From Methanolacinia petrolearia DSM 11571 (GTDB lineage Archaea > Halobacteriota > Methanomicrobia > Methanomicrobiales > Methanomicrobiaceae), in assembly GCF_000147875.1 (NCBI RefSeq), contig NC_014507.1, positions 1,364,001-1,428,000 of the forward strand: DNA of 64,000 nt, read 5' to 3'. Within the stretch, counting starts at the first letter, position 1; each line of letters opens with the position of its first letter. Of the stretch, positions 8,247 through 16,775 are shown piece after piece. Under the pieces are notes generated by a model, which was not told the DNA's origin, did not search any database, and was given only the letters and a program-made list of their open reading frames with translations. Both the position numbers and the translations under genes were made by a program.

Positions 8247-8488
8247 TTTCAACCCCAACCGAAATTCTGGTAATTTTATGATGTATATCTCGGGGAATAA
8301 TAAATTATTGTTTTAAAATGAGGTAGACGAGCGGAGATTAACGAGAGATCTTTGATTTTGTTTTTTGAGCAGGATCATAAACTAAGAAGACCACATCGCT
8401 TCGCAACTATCTATTGAATACACCATGATCCTCCGTATCACCTGTTCTTAGAGCTATCAGATATTTTCGAAACGGTCATCTTTTCGGA

Positions 8489-8980
8489 TCAGAACGAGAC
8501 AAACGAGCTGCTGACCACTAACATCACAGAATCCTGTTCAAATTCTTCCTTGTAAATATTCTTCAAGTCAATTATTTTTTGTATATCCTCTTCCGAGAAA
8601 CCGCCGTAAATAATAACGATCTTTGAATTTTCAGATATTGTAACATTTGTACTATAATCATGCCAATAACCTTTTGAATCTACAATTGTGAACCCTTCGG
8701 GAAAACGCGGGACGATCTCTTCATTAACAAAATTATCCCAGTCGGTTTCAGTTATCGTAGTCCCGTCAGGCCTGCTTAAACCAAAATAAATTTCATATGA
8801 AATTTTTTCCTCAAAATCAGAATATAGGGGCGAAAAATTAAGTCCGTTATTTCCTGCGGCATATTCCGGTGTACTGGTTTTTACATCTTCAGTTGCAGCG
8901 ATACACCCGCAAGAAAGGACTACTGCATAGGAGAGTAGAAATATCACTGCATATAATGACTTTGTTTTATAAGTACTCAC
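8489..8980 (-). CDS. secreted lipoprotein, DUF3574-like
   Basis: This 163-residue protein starts with a short basic head and a hydrophobic segment ending VVLSCGC. That resembles a lipobox, so the protein is probably exported and anchored by lipid at Cys24 or Cys26. The mature part contains the run EIYFGLSRPDGTTITETDWD followed by EEIVPRFPEGFTIVDSKGYW, the hallmark of the DUF3574 family, whose function is unknown. The start is GTG at 8980 with no obvious ribosome site. The 240 bases to its left (8259-8488) hold no gene I can support. It is near tRNA-Arg but not obviously linked to it. Confidence 0.72.
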   Translation of the reverse strand: MSTYKTKSLYAVIFLLSYAVVLSCGCIAATEDVKTSTPEYAAGNNGLNFSPLYSDFEEKISYEIYFGLSRPDGTTITETDWDNFVNEEIVPRFPEGFTIVDSKGYWHDYSTNVTISENSKIVIIYGGFSEEDIQKIIDLKNIYKEEFEQDSVMLVVSSSFVSF

Positions 8981-9158
8981 TAAAAAGTAGTCTTATTTCA
9001 GGCGGAGTATAATACTTTTTATTTGATCTGCCTTTCCTCCCGAAAATCCAACCTTATTTGTCATAATCCGGGAGAGCAGGTTGAAAAAGCAGGACTTCAG
9101 GCTAAAGGATAAGCCAATTATATTTAAAACTTAATTACAACTACTTTGAACAGAAAAG

Positions 9159-9230
9159 CGTCCCGGCCGGGACTTGAACCCGGGTCGAAAGCTCCGGAGG
9201 CTCTCAGGATATCCTCTACCCTACCGGGAC
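9159..9230 (-). tRNA. tRNA-Arg (anticodon CCG)
   Basis: The minus strand folds into a complete 72-base cloverleaf. The acceptor stem is GTCCCGG with CCGGGAC, and the discriminator base is G. The anticodon arm is AGAGC, loop CTCCGGA, GCTTT, giving anticodon CCG for the arginine codon CGG. The T arm is CCGGG, TTCAAGT, CCCGG. There is no intron and CCA is not encoded. A TATA-like AATTTATAATG lies upstream at about 9240-9250. Confidence 0.96.
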
Positions 9231-9324
9231 TAAAGATTTCATTATAAATTGGTTCTATGGATATTAATCTGTTCTTTATTTTGTCTTCATGACAGGAATA
9301 AAGGTGGATTTACTCCTTCCCTGC

Positions 9325-10353
9325 TCAAAGTTTCTTCTGGTTGTACAGCGCCCAGATCTTGCAGGCGCCTTCATGGCTGACCATGCACGGGCCGACCGGC
9401 TTTCTCGGCGTGCAGACTTTTCCGAAGAGTTTGCAGTCGGTCGGGTCAGCGATGCCTCTCAGGACCTTGTCGCAGATGCACGCCGAATTTTTGTCCACGT
9501 GTTTGATCTCCACGCCGAATTTTTTCAGTGCGTCGTACTTCTCGAACTCCGGCTTAAGCTTAAGGCCGGAGCCGGGAATGACGGGAAAACCTCTCCATTC
9601 CACATCGCACGGTTCGAAGACCTGGTTCATTATAGCAATCGCTTTCTGGTTGCCCTCTCTCGTGACCGCTCTCGGGTAGGCGTTCTCGACCTCCGCCCTT
9701 CCTTCGCGGATCTGTTTTACAAGCATATAGAGGCCGAGGAGAATATCGTCCGGTTCGAATCCCGCGACAACCTGGGGAACGGGGAACTGCTCATACTCGT
9801 GATACCCCGTCACCACACACACATGGCCCGGAAGCATGAACCCGTCGAGAGACGCCTCTCCCTGTTCGAGGAGGAATTTCATCGCCGGGGGAACGAACCT
9901 GTGGCAGCACATTATGCTGAAGTTGTCCGGCGGATTCGTAAGCAGCGTCGCCGCCACCGTCGGGGCGGTCGTCTCGAACCCTACGGATATGAACACTACC
10001 TCTTTATCGGTCTCCTTCGCGATCTCGACCGCCTTGTGGACACCCTGGACGATCCTGATGTCGCCGCCGCAGGACTCCAATGCTCCCTTCGTTCCCGGAA
10101 CACGAATGAGATCCCCGTATGTAGCGATAATACAGTCCTTCTCCGAGAGCTCGATCGCCGCATCGATCTCCCCCTGCGGGGTGATGCAGACCGGACAGCC
10201 CGGTCCCATAACAATCTTCAAATTCTTCGGCAAAACACTACGAAGCCCGGATTTTGCGATCGCCGCCTCGTGAGTCCCGCATATATGCATGAAGGTATAG
10301 TCCCGGTCGACGATATCCGAAAGCGCCTGTTTTATATCCACCTGATCTGCCAT
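9325..10353 (-). CDS. hypD: hydrogenase maturation protein HypD
   Basis: HypD carries a [4Fe-4S] cluster and works with HypC to assemble the Fe(CN)2CO centre of [NiFe]-hydrogenases. The sequence shows the family motifs in order: FMHICGTHE, MGPGCPVCITP, FISVGFETTAPTVA, MCCHRFVPPAM, MLPGHVCVVTGY and the C-terminal cysteine set ACICDKVLRG, DCKLFGKVC and GPCMVSHEGAC. I chose ATG 10353 (342 residues) because the MADQVDIKQ start matches the normal length. A TTG at 10434 would add 27 atypical residues. It is divergent from the MscS gene, with promoters for both in 10354-10443. No other hyp gene is nearby. Confidence 0.96.
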   Translation of the reverse strand: MADQVDIKQALSDIVDRDYTFMHICGTHEAAIAKSGLRSVLPKNLKIVMGPGCPVCITPQGEIDAAIELSEKDCIIATYGDLIRVPGTKGALESCGGDIRIVQGVHKAVEIAKETDKEVVFISVGFETTAPTVAATLLTNPPDNFSIMCCHRFVPPAMKFLLEQGEASLDGFMLPGHVCVVTGYHEYEQFPVPQVVAGFEPDDILLGLYMLVKQIREGRAEVENAYPRAVTREGNQKAIAIMNQVFEPCDVEWRGFPVIPGSGLKLKPEFEKYDALKKFGVEIKHVDKNSACICDKVLRGIADPTDCKLFGKVCTPRKPVGPCMVSHEGACKIWALYNQKKL

Positions 10354-10443
10354 GTAATGAATAAAATTTGTTTTAGGATGTAATTTAGATATCCGATCGT
10401 TATTTTCTGTAGAAATATAATCAGGGAAGTTCAATATGTATTA

Positions 10444-11478
10444 ATGATTGAATACCTGTACGCAGGACTGACAATTCTCGCAGGATTTATAGGAGGATTC
10501 CTTATCCTGAAGATATTCTCCTACCTCGAAAAGAAGGCAGCCTGTACCGAAAACCATATGGACGACATTCTGTTCGCTTCAATAAGAAAACCACTGGCTA
10601 TATCTGCGGTTTTCATATCGATCTATTACGCCCTTCATCAAATCCCGCTTCCTGATGGTTACGCCTGGCTCGTCGGTGCAAAAGCGTTTAATGTAGCTTT
10701 TATTATCATCGCTACATGGATAATATCCGATTTCTTCCACAGTTTCATATCGAACTACGGAAGAGTACTCTGTTCGAAGACCGACAGCGAACTCGACGAC
10801 AAGATCTTCAGCATCCTCGAATCCTCAATAAAATACATAATATGGTTCCTCGGATTCGTCTACATCCTGAATTACCTTGAGATAGAGATAACCCCGATTA
10901 TCGCCAGTGCGGGCGTAGCCAGTATAGCGATAACTTTTGCGGCAAAAGATATCATTTCGAACTTCTTCGGCGGCGCAATGATCCTCGCGGACAAGCCCTT
11001 TCAGGTTGGGGACCGCGTGAAGATAGAAGGCGAACTCGGGGATATTGTAAGTGTCGGAGTCAGGAGCACGAGAGTAAAAACACTCAATCACCAGATGCTC
11101 ACGATCCCGAACTCAGTATTCAGTACATCAATAGTGACGAACTACGCGATGCCGGATGTAAAACTCAAAGTAAAGATTCCCGTTTCAGTCGCATACGGCA
11201 GCGATGTAAAAAGAGTCAAGGAGGTTCTCATGGAAATTGCTGAAACAGCGGCAAAAGAGGAGGATTATATCCTGGAAAATCCTGCACCCAGCGTTTATTT
11301 CCTCGAATACGGTCAATCGAGCCTCAACTATATGATGGTCATATGGGCGGGAAGATTCAATATGTCATGGGAAGTCATGGACAAGATTAACTTCCTGATC
11401 GATGAAAAGTTCAATGAAGAAGGAATCGAGATACCGTTCCCGCAGATGGATGTCCACCTGAAAAAAGATTTTAGTTAA
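10444..11478 (+). CDS. MscS-family mechanosensitive channel
   Basis: This 344-residue protein has about five N-terminal transmembrane helices followed by the MscS pore and beta domain. The pore-lining helix and gate read IASAGVASIAITFAAKDIIS. Next comes the conserved FFGGAMILADKPFQVGDRVK and the beta domain VRSTRVKTLNHQMLTIPNS. The C-terminal alpha/beta domain is complete. It should open on membrane tension and release solutes during osmotic downshock. Its last 8 bases overlap the end of the convergent gene at 11471. A second, shorter MscS gene is at 25411. Confidence 0.93.
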   Translation: MIEYLYAGLTILAGFIGGFLILKIFSYLEKKAACTENHMDDILFASIRKPLAISAVFISIYYALHQIPLPDGYAWLVGAKAFNVAFIIIATWIISDFFHSFISNYGRVLCSKTDSELDDKIFSILESSIKYIIWFLGFVYILNYLEIEITPIIASAGVASIAITFAAKDIISNFFGGAMILADKPFQVGDRVKIEGELGDIVSVGVRSTRVKTLNHQMLTIPNSVFSTSIVTNYAMPDVKLKVKIPVSVAYGSDVKRVKEVLMEIAETAAKEEDYILENPAPSVYFLEYGQSSLNYMMVIWAGRFNMSWEVMDKINFLIDEKFNEEGIEIPFPQMDVHLKKDFS

Positions 11479-12100
11479 TATCGAACTCTTCGTAGGAGTT
11501 CTCTTCCGGAACTCCTATCTTTCCTTTAATTTCAGAGTTGATGAGGGTAATCGGCTCGTCCCTCGGGATCGACATGTCGGCGAGCATCTCAAAATCGGCA
11601 ACGAGATTAGCGTCGATGCTCTTTTCAACCATTATAAAGAATCCCTTTAGATCGGTCAACCGCAATTTGTTTATCACGAAATGGATAAAACGGCTTACCG
11701 AGAGCTGGTTGGAATAAATTAGCATCGTATTTATCGTGTCGAAGAGGAATGCAACCTTCTCTCCCTGGCGCTCGGTAATATGCCTGGTAACTATGATTCC
11801 TGCCTTCGTAAGATCGCCCGGCCGGTCGATATAATGAATCTGATCGGTATCCTTCTGCTTTTTGCCCTTTGCATAAGCAGTTATCATATCGATAAAGAAC
11901 AGATTGGATGTGTTTATTCCTTCCTTTTCATATTGGGCAATCTGTAATTCGGAAGGCACGTTGGTTGACACTACTACTATGGTGTAATCCATCTCCGTCA
12001 GTGCAGAAACGATCTCATGGTTCCTGTTCCTGACGCCCATAGGCCCCGAACGGACAAAAAACGTCCTTAAATCCGGGGACAAGTTGTCAATACTTACCAT
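11471..12100 (-). CDS. archaeal conserved protein, RecA/KaiC-superfamily-like without Walker A
   Basis: This protein of about 209 residues resembles the small archaeal KaiC-like or DUF835-associated proteins. It has alternating beta strands such as YTIVVVSTN, NLFFIDMITAYA, KAGIIVTRHI, KVAFLFDTINTMLIYS and GFFIMVEKS, the order of a RecA core. No Walker A lysine motif is visible, so it may not bind ATP. Relatives usually sit near signalling proteins, but here the neighbours are an MscS channel and a sugar isomerase-like gene. ATG 12100 is chosen; a GTG at 12109 is in frame. The divergent intergenic space to 12275 contains AT-rich TATA-like sequence. The function is unknown. Confidence 0.6.
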   Translation of the reverse strand: MVSIDNLSPDLRTFFVRSGPMGVRNRNHEIVSALTEMDYTIVVVSTNVPSELQIAQYEKEGINTSNLFFIDMITAYAKGKKQKDTDQIHYIDRPGDLTKAGIIVTRHITERQGEKVAFLFDTINTMLIYSNQLSVSRFIHFVINKLRLTDLKGFFIMVEKSIDANLVADFEMLADMSIPRDEPITLINSEIKGKIGVPEENSYEEFDIN

Positions 12101-12274
12101 TTCCGGCACGCACTTTACAGAATGTCAAAGATTAATTACAGATCTATATGCCCGATTAACATATATATCCTTTCTGGGGATTTGCTTCAATGACGCAAAT
12201 AAAATTGCATTCTGTGCTTTCTGTGGTGCATAAATGAGAAATTATTTAGCATCCAATGCAACATTATTTCTTTA

Positions 12275-13003
12275 ATGATCGGTGTTTCGACGAGTTGTCT
12301 TTCGGATGTTCCTCTCGAGCACGCCCTCGATGTCCTGTACGATCTCACAGGTATAGTCGAGATTGTCGATGACGGCCTGCATTTCATGGATAATGCAGAC
12401 ATTGCGGAATGTTTCGACTTCCGCTATTTTATTCATGCGCCTTCGAGGGGCGTGAATATCGCCTCGCAGCTTGAGATAATCAGGAAGGCAAGCTTGGAGG
12501 TCATCAGGCAGTGTGCAGGTATTGCTTCCGGGATCGATGCCGACAGGGTCATTATTCATCCGGGATATTTCTCGCATGTTCTCCAGAGGGATATCGGGAT
12601 CTTTCAGCTCGAAAAGTCGCTAATCGAACTCGAGAAGATATCGGGCGAATATTCCATCACGTTCCTGGTAGAAAATATGCCGGAATGGAATTATTTCCTC
12701 CTGAAGCGGCCGGAAGAACTTCCGCTCATAAGGGATTTCGGTTTTGTCCTCGATGTCGGTCATGCCAATACGAATTCGTGCCTCGATGAGTTCCTGGAGG
12801 TTCCGATCTCCCATTTCCATCTTCACGACAATTTCGGTAAGGAGGATTCTCATCTTGCTCCGGGAAAAGGGAACATCGACTTCGGCCCGGTCTTCGATGC
12901 GATTGAGAAGAACGATGTCCCCGGGATACTTGAGGTGAACACGCTGGAGAGTGCAAAAAGCGGGCTCGAATATATCAGAAAGATGCGTCCCGGACTTTTT
13001 TAA
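12275..13003 (+). CDS. sugar phosphate isomerase/epimerase family TIM-barrel protein
   Basis: This 242-residue protein belongs to the xylose isomerase-like / AP endonuclease 2 superfamily. Metal-ligand motifs are visible: FLVENMPEWN (Glu), VLDVGHANTN (Asp, His), FHLHDNFGKEDSHLAPGKG (two His and Asp) and the final EVNTLESAKSG (Glu). These resemble endonuclease IV, inosose dehydratase and hydroxypyruvate isomerase, so the superfamily is certain but the substrate is not. Archaeal members of this size are common and mostly uncharacterised. It ends 100 bases before the tRNA-Thr gene. Confidence 0.8.
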   Translation: MIGVSTSCLSDVPLEHALDVLYDLTGIVEIVDDGLHFMDNADIAECFDFRYFIHAPSRGVNIASQLEIIRKASLEVIRQCAGIASGIDADRVIIHPGYFSHVLQRDIGIFQLEKSLIELEKISGEYSITFLVENMPEWNYFLLKRPEELPLIRDFGFVLDVGHANTNSCLDEFLEVPISHFHLHDNFGKEDSHLAPGKGNIDFGPVFDAIEKNDVPGILEVNTLESAKSGLEYIRKMRPGLF

Positions 13004-13064
13004 GACTAAAAATCCGGTTCTGATTTAAATGTTTTTAAATTCCGGCGATTCAAATCAGTTACAA

Positions 13065-13073
13065 TTTTATATG
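13065..13073 (+). promoter_or_regulatory. TATA box of tRNA-Thr
   Basis: TTTTATATG lies 32-40 bases upstream of the tRNA-Thr 5' end. That is close to the spacing expected for an archaeal box A plus a short leader. Confidence 0.5.
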
Positions 13074-13104
13074 TTTTCAATCCATTTTATTAGAGCAATT
13101 ATTT

Positions 13105-13177
13105 GCCTCAGTGGCTCAGCCGGCAGAGCGCGTCCTTGGTAAGGACGAGGTCGCGAGTTCAAATCTCGCCTGAGGCT
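13105..13177 (+). tRNA. tRNA-Thr (anticodon GGT)
   Basis: This is a complete 73-base cloverleaf. The acceptor stem is GCCTCAG with CTGAGGC, and the discriminator is T. The anticodon stem CGTCC/GGACG encloses loop TTGGTAA, giving anticodon GGT for the threonine codon ACC. The T arm is GCGAG, TTCAAAT, CTCGC. CCA is not encoded and there is no intron. The AT-rich accessory cluster starts about 140 bases downstream. I saw no duplicated tRNA 3' end that would prove integration here. Confidence 0.97.
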
Positions 13178-13317
13178 TCGTTACAGTAATTTTCAATTCT
13201 TTTCATCTTTGCAATTCAATACCTATAATGAGCTGATTTTGAACACGCAACCGATTTTTTAGATTTTAATCTTATCAGGGATAAAATTGAAACATAAATA
13301 ATCTAAAATAAAAAATA

Positions 13318-14202
13318 ATGCTGAACGGTGTTTCTTTAGTCATCAAAGCCGGTTTTCAGGGAGCGGACATGCTGGATCGGCAAATTCGTCACATCGTGAA
13401 AATGCTCGAAAAGGAGCGTTTTTGTGAGGTTATTCTTGTTTTCGATGCAACAGAGACATGTTTTATACGTCAATATTCTGAACCATCAAAAGATAATGCA
13501 TTAAAAATTGCAGAAATTCTCCTTCAGGAAGGAATAATCGATAAATGGATTGTCGTTCCGGCAAATAACTTATCCATTGTTGAAAAATCATATGACAAAT
13601 GGTTTAATCTCAGAACAACTGAGACTCATTCGATTAAAGATGAACCAATGTTTCAACAACTTTACGCCTTCGAGATCACTAAAGGGAAGTATACTCTTCA
13701 GGCAGATGCAGATGTAATTATCTGTAGAAGAGACTGGCAGCATGATTATCTGAAGGATATGATAGAAGCGGCGGATTCTTCAAAAAATGTTGTCTCGGTT
13801 GGATTCAATATTGCACATAAAAACAATGACTACCGACCATATTCGTCTCCTGCATCTGGAGAATATGTACCTGAAGTCAGAATTTGTTTATTCAAAAAAG
13901 AGCATTTTCTCTCATTACGTCCATTCCCAAATGAGCTTATTGATGGTAAATTCAAGTTAACCTGGTACCGTTCTCTTCAACAACTTCAAAAGGAAAAGGG
14001 ATTGGTTTCACTCCGTGGGGGTGACGGGAGGACATTCTATATTCATCCACAAAATGATGTGAAAAAAGACTTAAATTTTTTATTCGGGGTAGTGAAAAAA
14101 GTAGAAGAAAACAATATTCCTGAGATCCAGTTTGAAAATGTCGACCTTACAGGAACACCGGAAGACTGGGGAATTGCATCTCCGGAGGTTGAATCACCTT
14201 GA
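13318..14202 (+). CDS. GT-A glycosyltransferase-like protein
   Basis: This 294-residue protein begins GVSLVIKAGFQGADMLDRQI. It carries a nucleotide-sugar binding core with the acidic motif QADADVIICRRDW at about residue 135. That matches the DxD-type motif of GT-A fold glycosyltransferases, although family assignment is loose. No membrane helix is seen. The stop overlaps the start of the radical SAM gene by 4 bases (14199-14202), so they are co-translated. It is the first gene of an AT-rich cluster after tRNA-Thr. The sugar and acceptor are unknown. Confidence 0.65.
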   Translation: MLNGVSLVIKAGFQGADMLDRQIRHIVKMLEKERFCEVILVFDATETCFIRQYSEPSKDNALKIAEILLQEGIIDKWIVVPANNLSIVEKSYDKWFNLRTTETHSIKDEPMFQQLYAFEITKGKYTLQADADVIICRRDWQHDYLKDMIEAADSSKNVVSVGFNIAHKNNDYRPYSSPASGEYVPEVRICLFKKEHFLSLRPFPNELIDGKFKLTWYRSLQQLQKEKGLVSLRGGDGRTFYIHPQNDVKKDLNFLFGVVKKVEENNIPEIQFENVDLTGTPEDWGIASPEVESP

Positions 14203-15014
14203 ATTTACATAGTCTCTGGCATATCTATCGCGCTTCAAAAATTGCAGGTAAATTGTACGGATACGAATTTCTTACAAATCTAAAAAGAATCGAGATTGAC
14301 ATTACATATGATTGTAAATTACAATGCCCAAACTGTGCACGCTCGTGTTCTCAGGCCCCAGATGTCTCAGCTATGTCTCCTAAACAGATAGATAAATTCG
14401 TAAAAGAATCTCTTTCCAACCAGGTAAAATGGGAAATAATTGGTGTTTTGGGAGGTGAACCAATGTTGCATCCGGAACTTGGAGAAATTCTTGAGATCTT
14501 GATTGATTATAAGGAGAATTTTTCACCTGAATCAGTTATAAAAATCACTACCAGCGGTTATGGAAAAGAAGTAAAAGATGCAATATCAAATGTGCCCAAA
14601 GGTGTTGTAGTAAACAATACAGGTAAAAAACAGGCATACCAGGAAAAATTTGAACCTTTTAATATGGCTCCGATTGATCAATGGAAGTTCTTCCTGTCAG
14701 ATTATCGAAATGGTTGCAGTACCACGACTGATTGCGGATTAGGATTGAACAAATACGGATATTATCCGTGTGGCCCCGGGGGTTCCATCGACAGGGTAAT
14801 GGGATTTGATATCGGATTGAAACATCTTCCTCTTTCTAATTATGAAATTTTTCCGCAAATGGAGACATTATGCCGTTATTGTGGTCATTTTTGTAGCCGC
14901 CATTTTATTCACAAAGAAGAAAGGGAGAGTATCACAGGAAGTCCCATGTCATCATCCTGGATTGATGCATACGCTGATTTTAAAAAGCAAAAACCAAATT
15001 TAACTGAATATTAA
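14199..15014 (+). CDS. radical SAM protein with C-terminal Cys-rich (SPASM-like) region
   Basis: This 271-residue protein has the radical SAM cluster motif CKLQCPNC (Cx3Cx2C) at about residues 45-52. The S-adenosylmethionine-binding GGEP motif follows in GVLGGEPMLHPELGEIL at about 87. The C-terminal third contains GYYPCGPGGSIDRVMG and CRYCGHFCSRHF, which look like ligands for an auxiliary iron-sulfur cluster. Such proteins modify peptides or sugars by radical chemistry. Translational coupling to a glycosyltransferase, and another just downstream, suggests work on a glycan or glycosylated product. The exact reaction is unknown. Confidence 0.8.
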   Translation: MNLHSLWHIYRASKIAGKLYGYEFLTNLKRIEIDITYDCKLQCPNCARSCSQAPDVSAMSPKQIDKFVKESLSNQVKWEIIGVLGGEPMLHPELGEILEILIDYKENFSPESVIKITTSGYGKEVKDAISNVPKGVVVNNTGKKQAYQEKFEPFNMAPIDQWKFFLSDYRNGCSTTTDCGLGLNKYGYYPCGPGGSIDRVMGFDIGLKHLPLSNYEIFPQMETLCRYCGHFCSRHFIHKEERESITGSPMSSSWIDAYADFKKQKPNLTEY

Positions 15015-15029
15015 AATGGGGGGAGGAAA

Positions 15030-15830
15030 ATAAAAAAAGAAGCTTCTGTTGTTATCAGGTGCAATAATGATGAAAGGGTCTTTAATTGCATCTCCAGTAT
15101 CGATGAAGATGTAGAAACTATCGTTGTAATGAACGAAAATCCTGAACTTCAGGAGAGATTAAAAAAAGACGGAGTCATTTGTTGTATATCTCCTCCGGGT
15201 AATTTATCGATAGTATCTAACATCGGATTTGAAGCCGCAACATCCGATAAAGTAATAATTACCGATTCTGACACTGTTTTTGGTGAAAAGTGTATAAAAG
15301 AAATGATTAAGGGCCTGGATTCTTATGATATTGTCAGAGCCACTTTACGTTTCCGGAAAAACAGTGAATTATTATCACGGGAGATTGCAGAGGCCAGAGA
15401 TTATGTAAATTCTCTCCCTGTTGTTTATACGCCGGGAATCGGAGTCACAAAAAGACTACCTTCAAAGATCAAAGGATTCCTTTTTGATAATGGGGTACCT
15501 TTCGCTGTTGATGCCAATCTTAATTATAGAGCACAAAAAGAGAACCTCTCCGTTTTATATCTAAATAGTGTTTGGATAGAACATTCGGCTGAAGATATTC
15601 GTCATGATCTTCATGCAGCAAAGCGGATAGGAGCCGGCTGTAGACAAAGCACGTATAATCTCAATGAATTATACCCCCAGGAAAGCAGAAAAAAGATCAG
15701 AAAATCACTCAAAGGAGTGAAACTAATGCATTATCCTGATCTGCTTAGGAAGAAGGGATTAAGAGTTTTAATTTATCAGGTTTTCTGGGATCTGAATTAC
15801 TATGCAGGATATTATGGCCATAAAAAATAA
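15030..15830 (+). CDS. GT2-like glycosyltransferase without a canonical start for its full domain
   Basis: The first ATG in frame is at 15129, but the open frame upstream reads EASVVIRCNNDERVFNCI. That is the normal first strand and helix of a GT2 domain, so the true protein begins near 15016-15030. There is no ATG, GTG or TTG in frame there. A purine run GGGGGGAGG (15018-15026) looks like a ribosome site, followed by AAA and ATA at 15030. The ATG at 15016 would be in frame if the G run had one more base. The acidic motif IITDSDTVFG is at about residue 70. Either initiation is non-canonical, or the G run is a sequencing error or a phase switch. The use of 15030 as start is my inference. Confidence 0.65.
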   Translation: MKKEASVVIRCNNDERVFNCISSIDEDVETIVVMNENPELQERLKKDGVICCISPPGNLSIVSNIGFEAATSDKVIITDSDTVFGEKCIKEMIKGLDSYDIVRATLRFRKNSELLSREIAEARDYVNSLPVVYTPGIGVTKRLPSKIKGFLFDNGVPFAVDANLNYRAQKENLSVLYLNSVWIEHSAEDIRHDLHAAKRIGAGCRQSTYNLNELYPQESRKKIRKSLKGVKLMHYPDLLRKKGLRVLIYQVFWDLNYYAGYYGHKK

Positions 15831-15833
15831 TCG

Positions 15834-16775
15834 TCATATTAATCCTAATTGAAATAGCCGGAGGGAATCTATTGAAGATCTATCTGCATGTAACAGAGCA
15901 CTTTTAATTTCTTTTGAAAGATCTGAGGTAAATTCCGGATTTTGCTGAAGATATAATGGAACAGTATCCCGATCATATCCAAAATTAATGGTATCAAATC
16001 CAAAACTTTTGTATGATTCAATGAACAAGGAAATTTCCGGCAATGCATTTACAGTCAATGTCATCCGTCCGTTAATCAATAGATCTGAATCATATTTCTC
16101 TTTATATTCTCTTAAAACCTGAATATTATCTAAAACCCGTTCCCACGATGAGCCTCTATTGACAATTTCATGAGTTTTTTTGGTTGCCGCGTTCAGGGAT
16201 ATTCCGATCATTTTTGCTTCTTCCGCAAGTCTTGAAGCCATTTCCCTGTTAATTAAAATGCCATTGGTAAAGAGAGAATATTTCTTCCTTCTTTTTGCAA
16301 GAAAGGTCATATACTTCAGGCATTCATCAATGAATAATGGCTCTCCGCCTTGTAGGAATATATCAGAAAAGGGTTCGATATCAATATTCTTAATTAAAAA
16401 TTCTGAATTTAAAGTTCTTCTATCAGTTCTGTATCTTGCTCTTTGCCTGCACATGATGCATGAAATGTTACACTTCAAACCAAAATCAACATACAACGTC
16501 TTAAAATCAGAGTAATTGCAAATTAAGTCATTATTTCCTATTTCTTGAGAATTTATATGTGATTTTTCAATTAAATTACAATCGTGATAACAATTAAGAT
16601 CTCCATTCAATGATCTTTGACGAATTCCTACAATTTCTGGTAGATTTATCAATTCTGACAATTTATCAGTATATATGCTGCCCAGCTTTGCTGGTTGAAT
16701 CAGGCAGCAGTTATAAACGTCTCCCTTGTGATCAATTGTAAGTGTATTCCAAAGATGGGGGCAGAATTCAGTCAT
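15834..16775 (-). CDS. radical SAM protein with SPASM-like domain placed N-terminally
   Basis: This protein has 313 residues. The N-terminal 70 residues look like a SPASM domain: FCPHLWNTLTIDHKGDVYNC, then another Cys, then LGSIYTDKLSELIN and CYHDCN. The radical SAM motif CNISCIMC lies after it, at about residue 100, followed by FLQGGEPLFIDECLKYM (the GGEP equivalent). In most SPASM proteins the auxiliary domain follows the radical core, so this order is unusual. Its start overlaps the end of the dehydrogenase-glycosyltransferase gene by 8 bases (16768-16775). It is convergent with the gene on its left. It probably modifies a glycan precursor or peptide, but the substrate is unknown. Confidence 0.78.
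   Translation of the reverse strand: MTEFCPHLWNTLTIDHKGDVYNCCLIQPAKLGSIYTDKLSELINLPEIVGIRQRSLNGDLNCYHDCNLIEKSHINSQEIGNNDLICNYSDFKTLYVDFGLKCNISCIMCRQRARYRTDRRTLNSEFLIKNIDIEPFSDIFLQGGEPLFIDECLKYMTFLAKRRKKYSLFTNGILINREMASRLAEEAKMIGISLNAATKKTHEIVNRGSSWERVLDNIQVLREYKEKYDSDLLINGRMTLTVNALPEISLFIESYKSFGFDTINFGYDRDTVPLYLQQNPEFTSDLSKEIKSALLHADRSSIDSLRLFQLGLI

Noticed and set aside
9289-10383. Long plus-strand frame antisense to hypD
   Set aside because: hypD on the other strand shows all its motifs. The plus-strand product is Arg/Leu-rich and meaningless.
13105-13318. Integration of the 13-19 kb cluster into tRNA-Thr
   Set aside because: I found no copy of the tRNA 3' end near 19 kb and no integrase, so the idea is unsupported.
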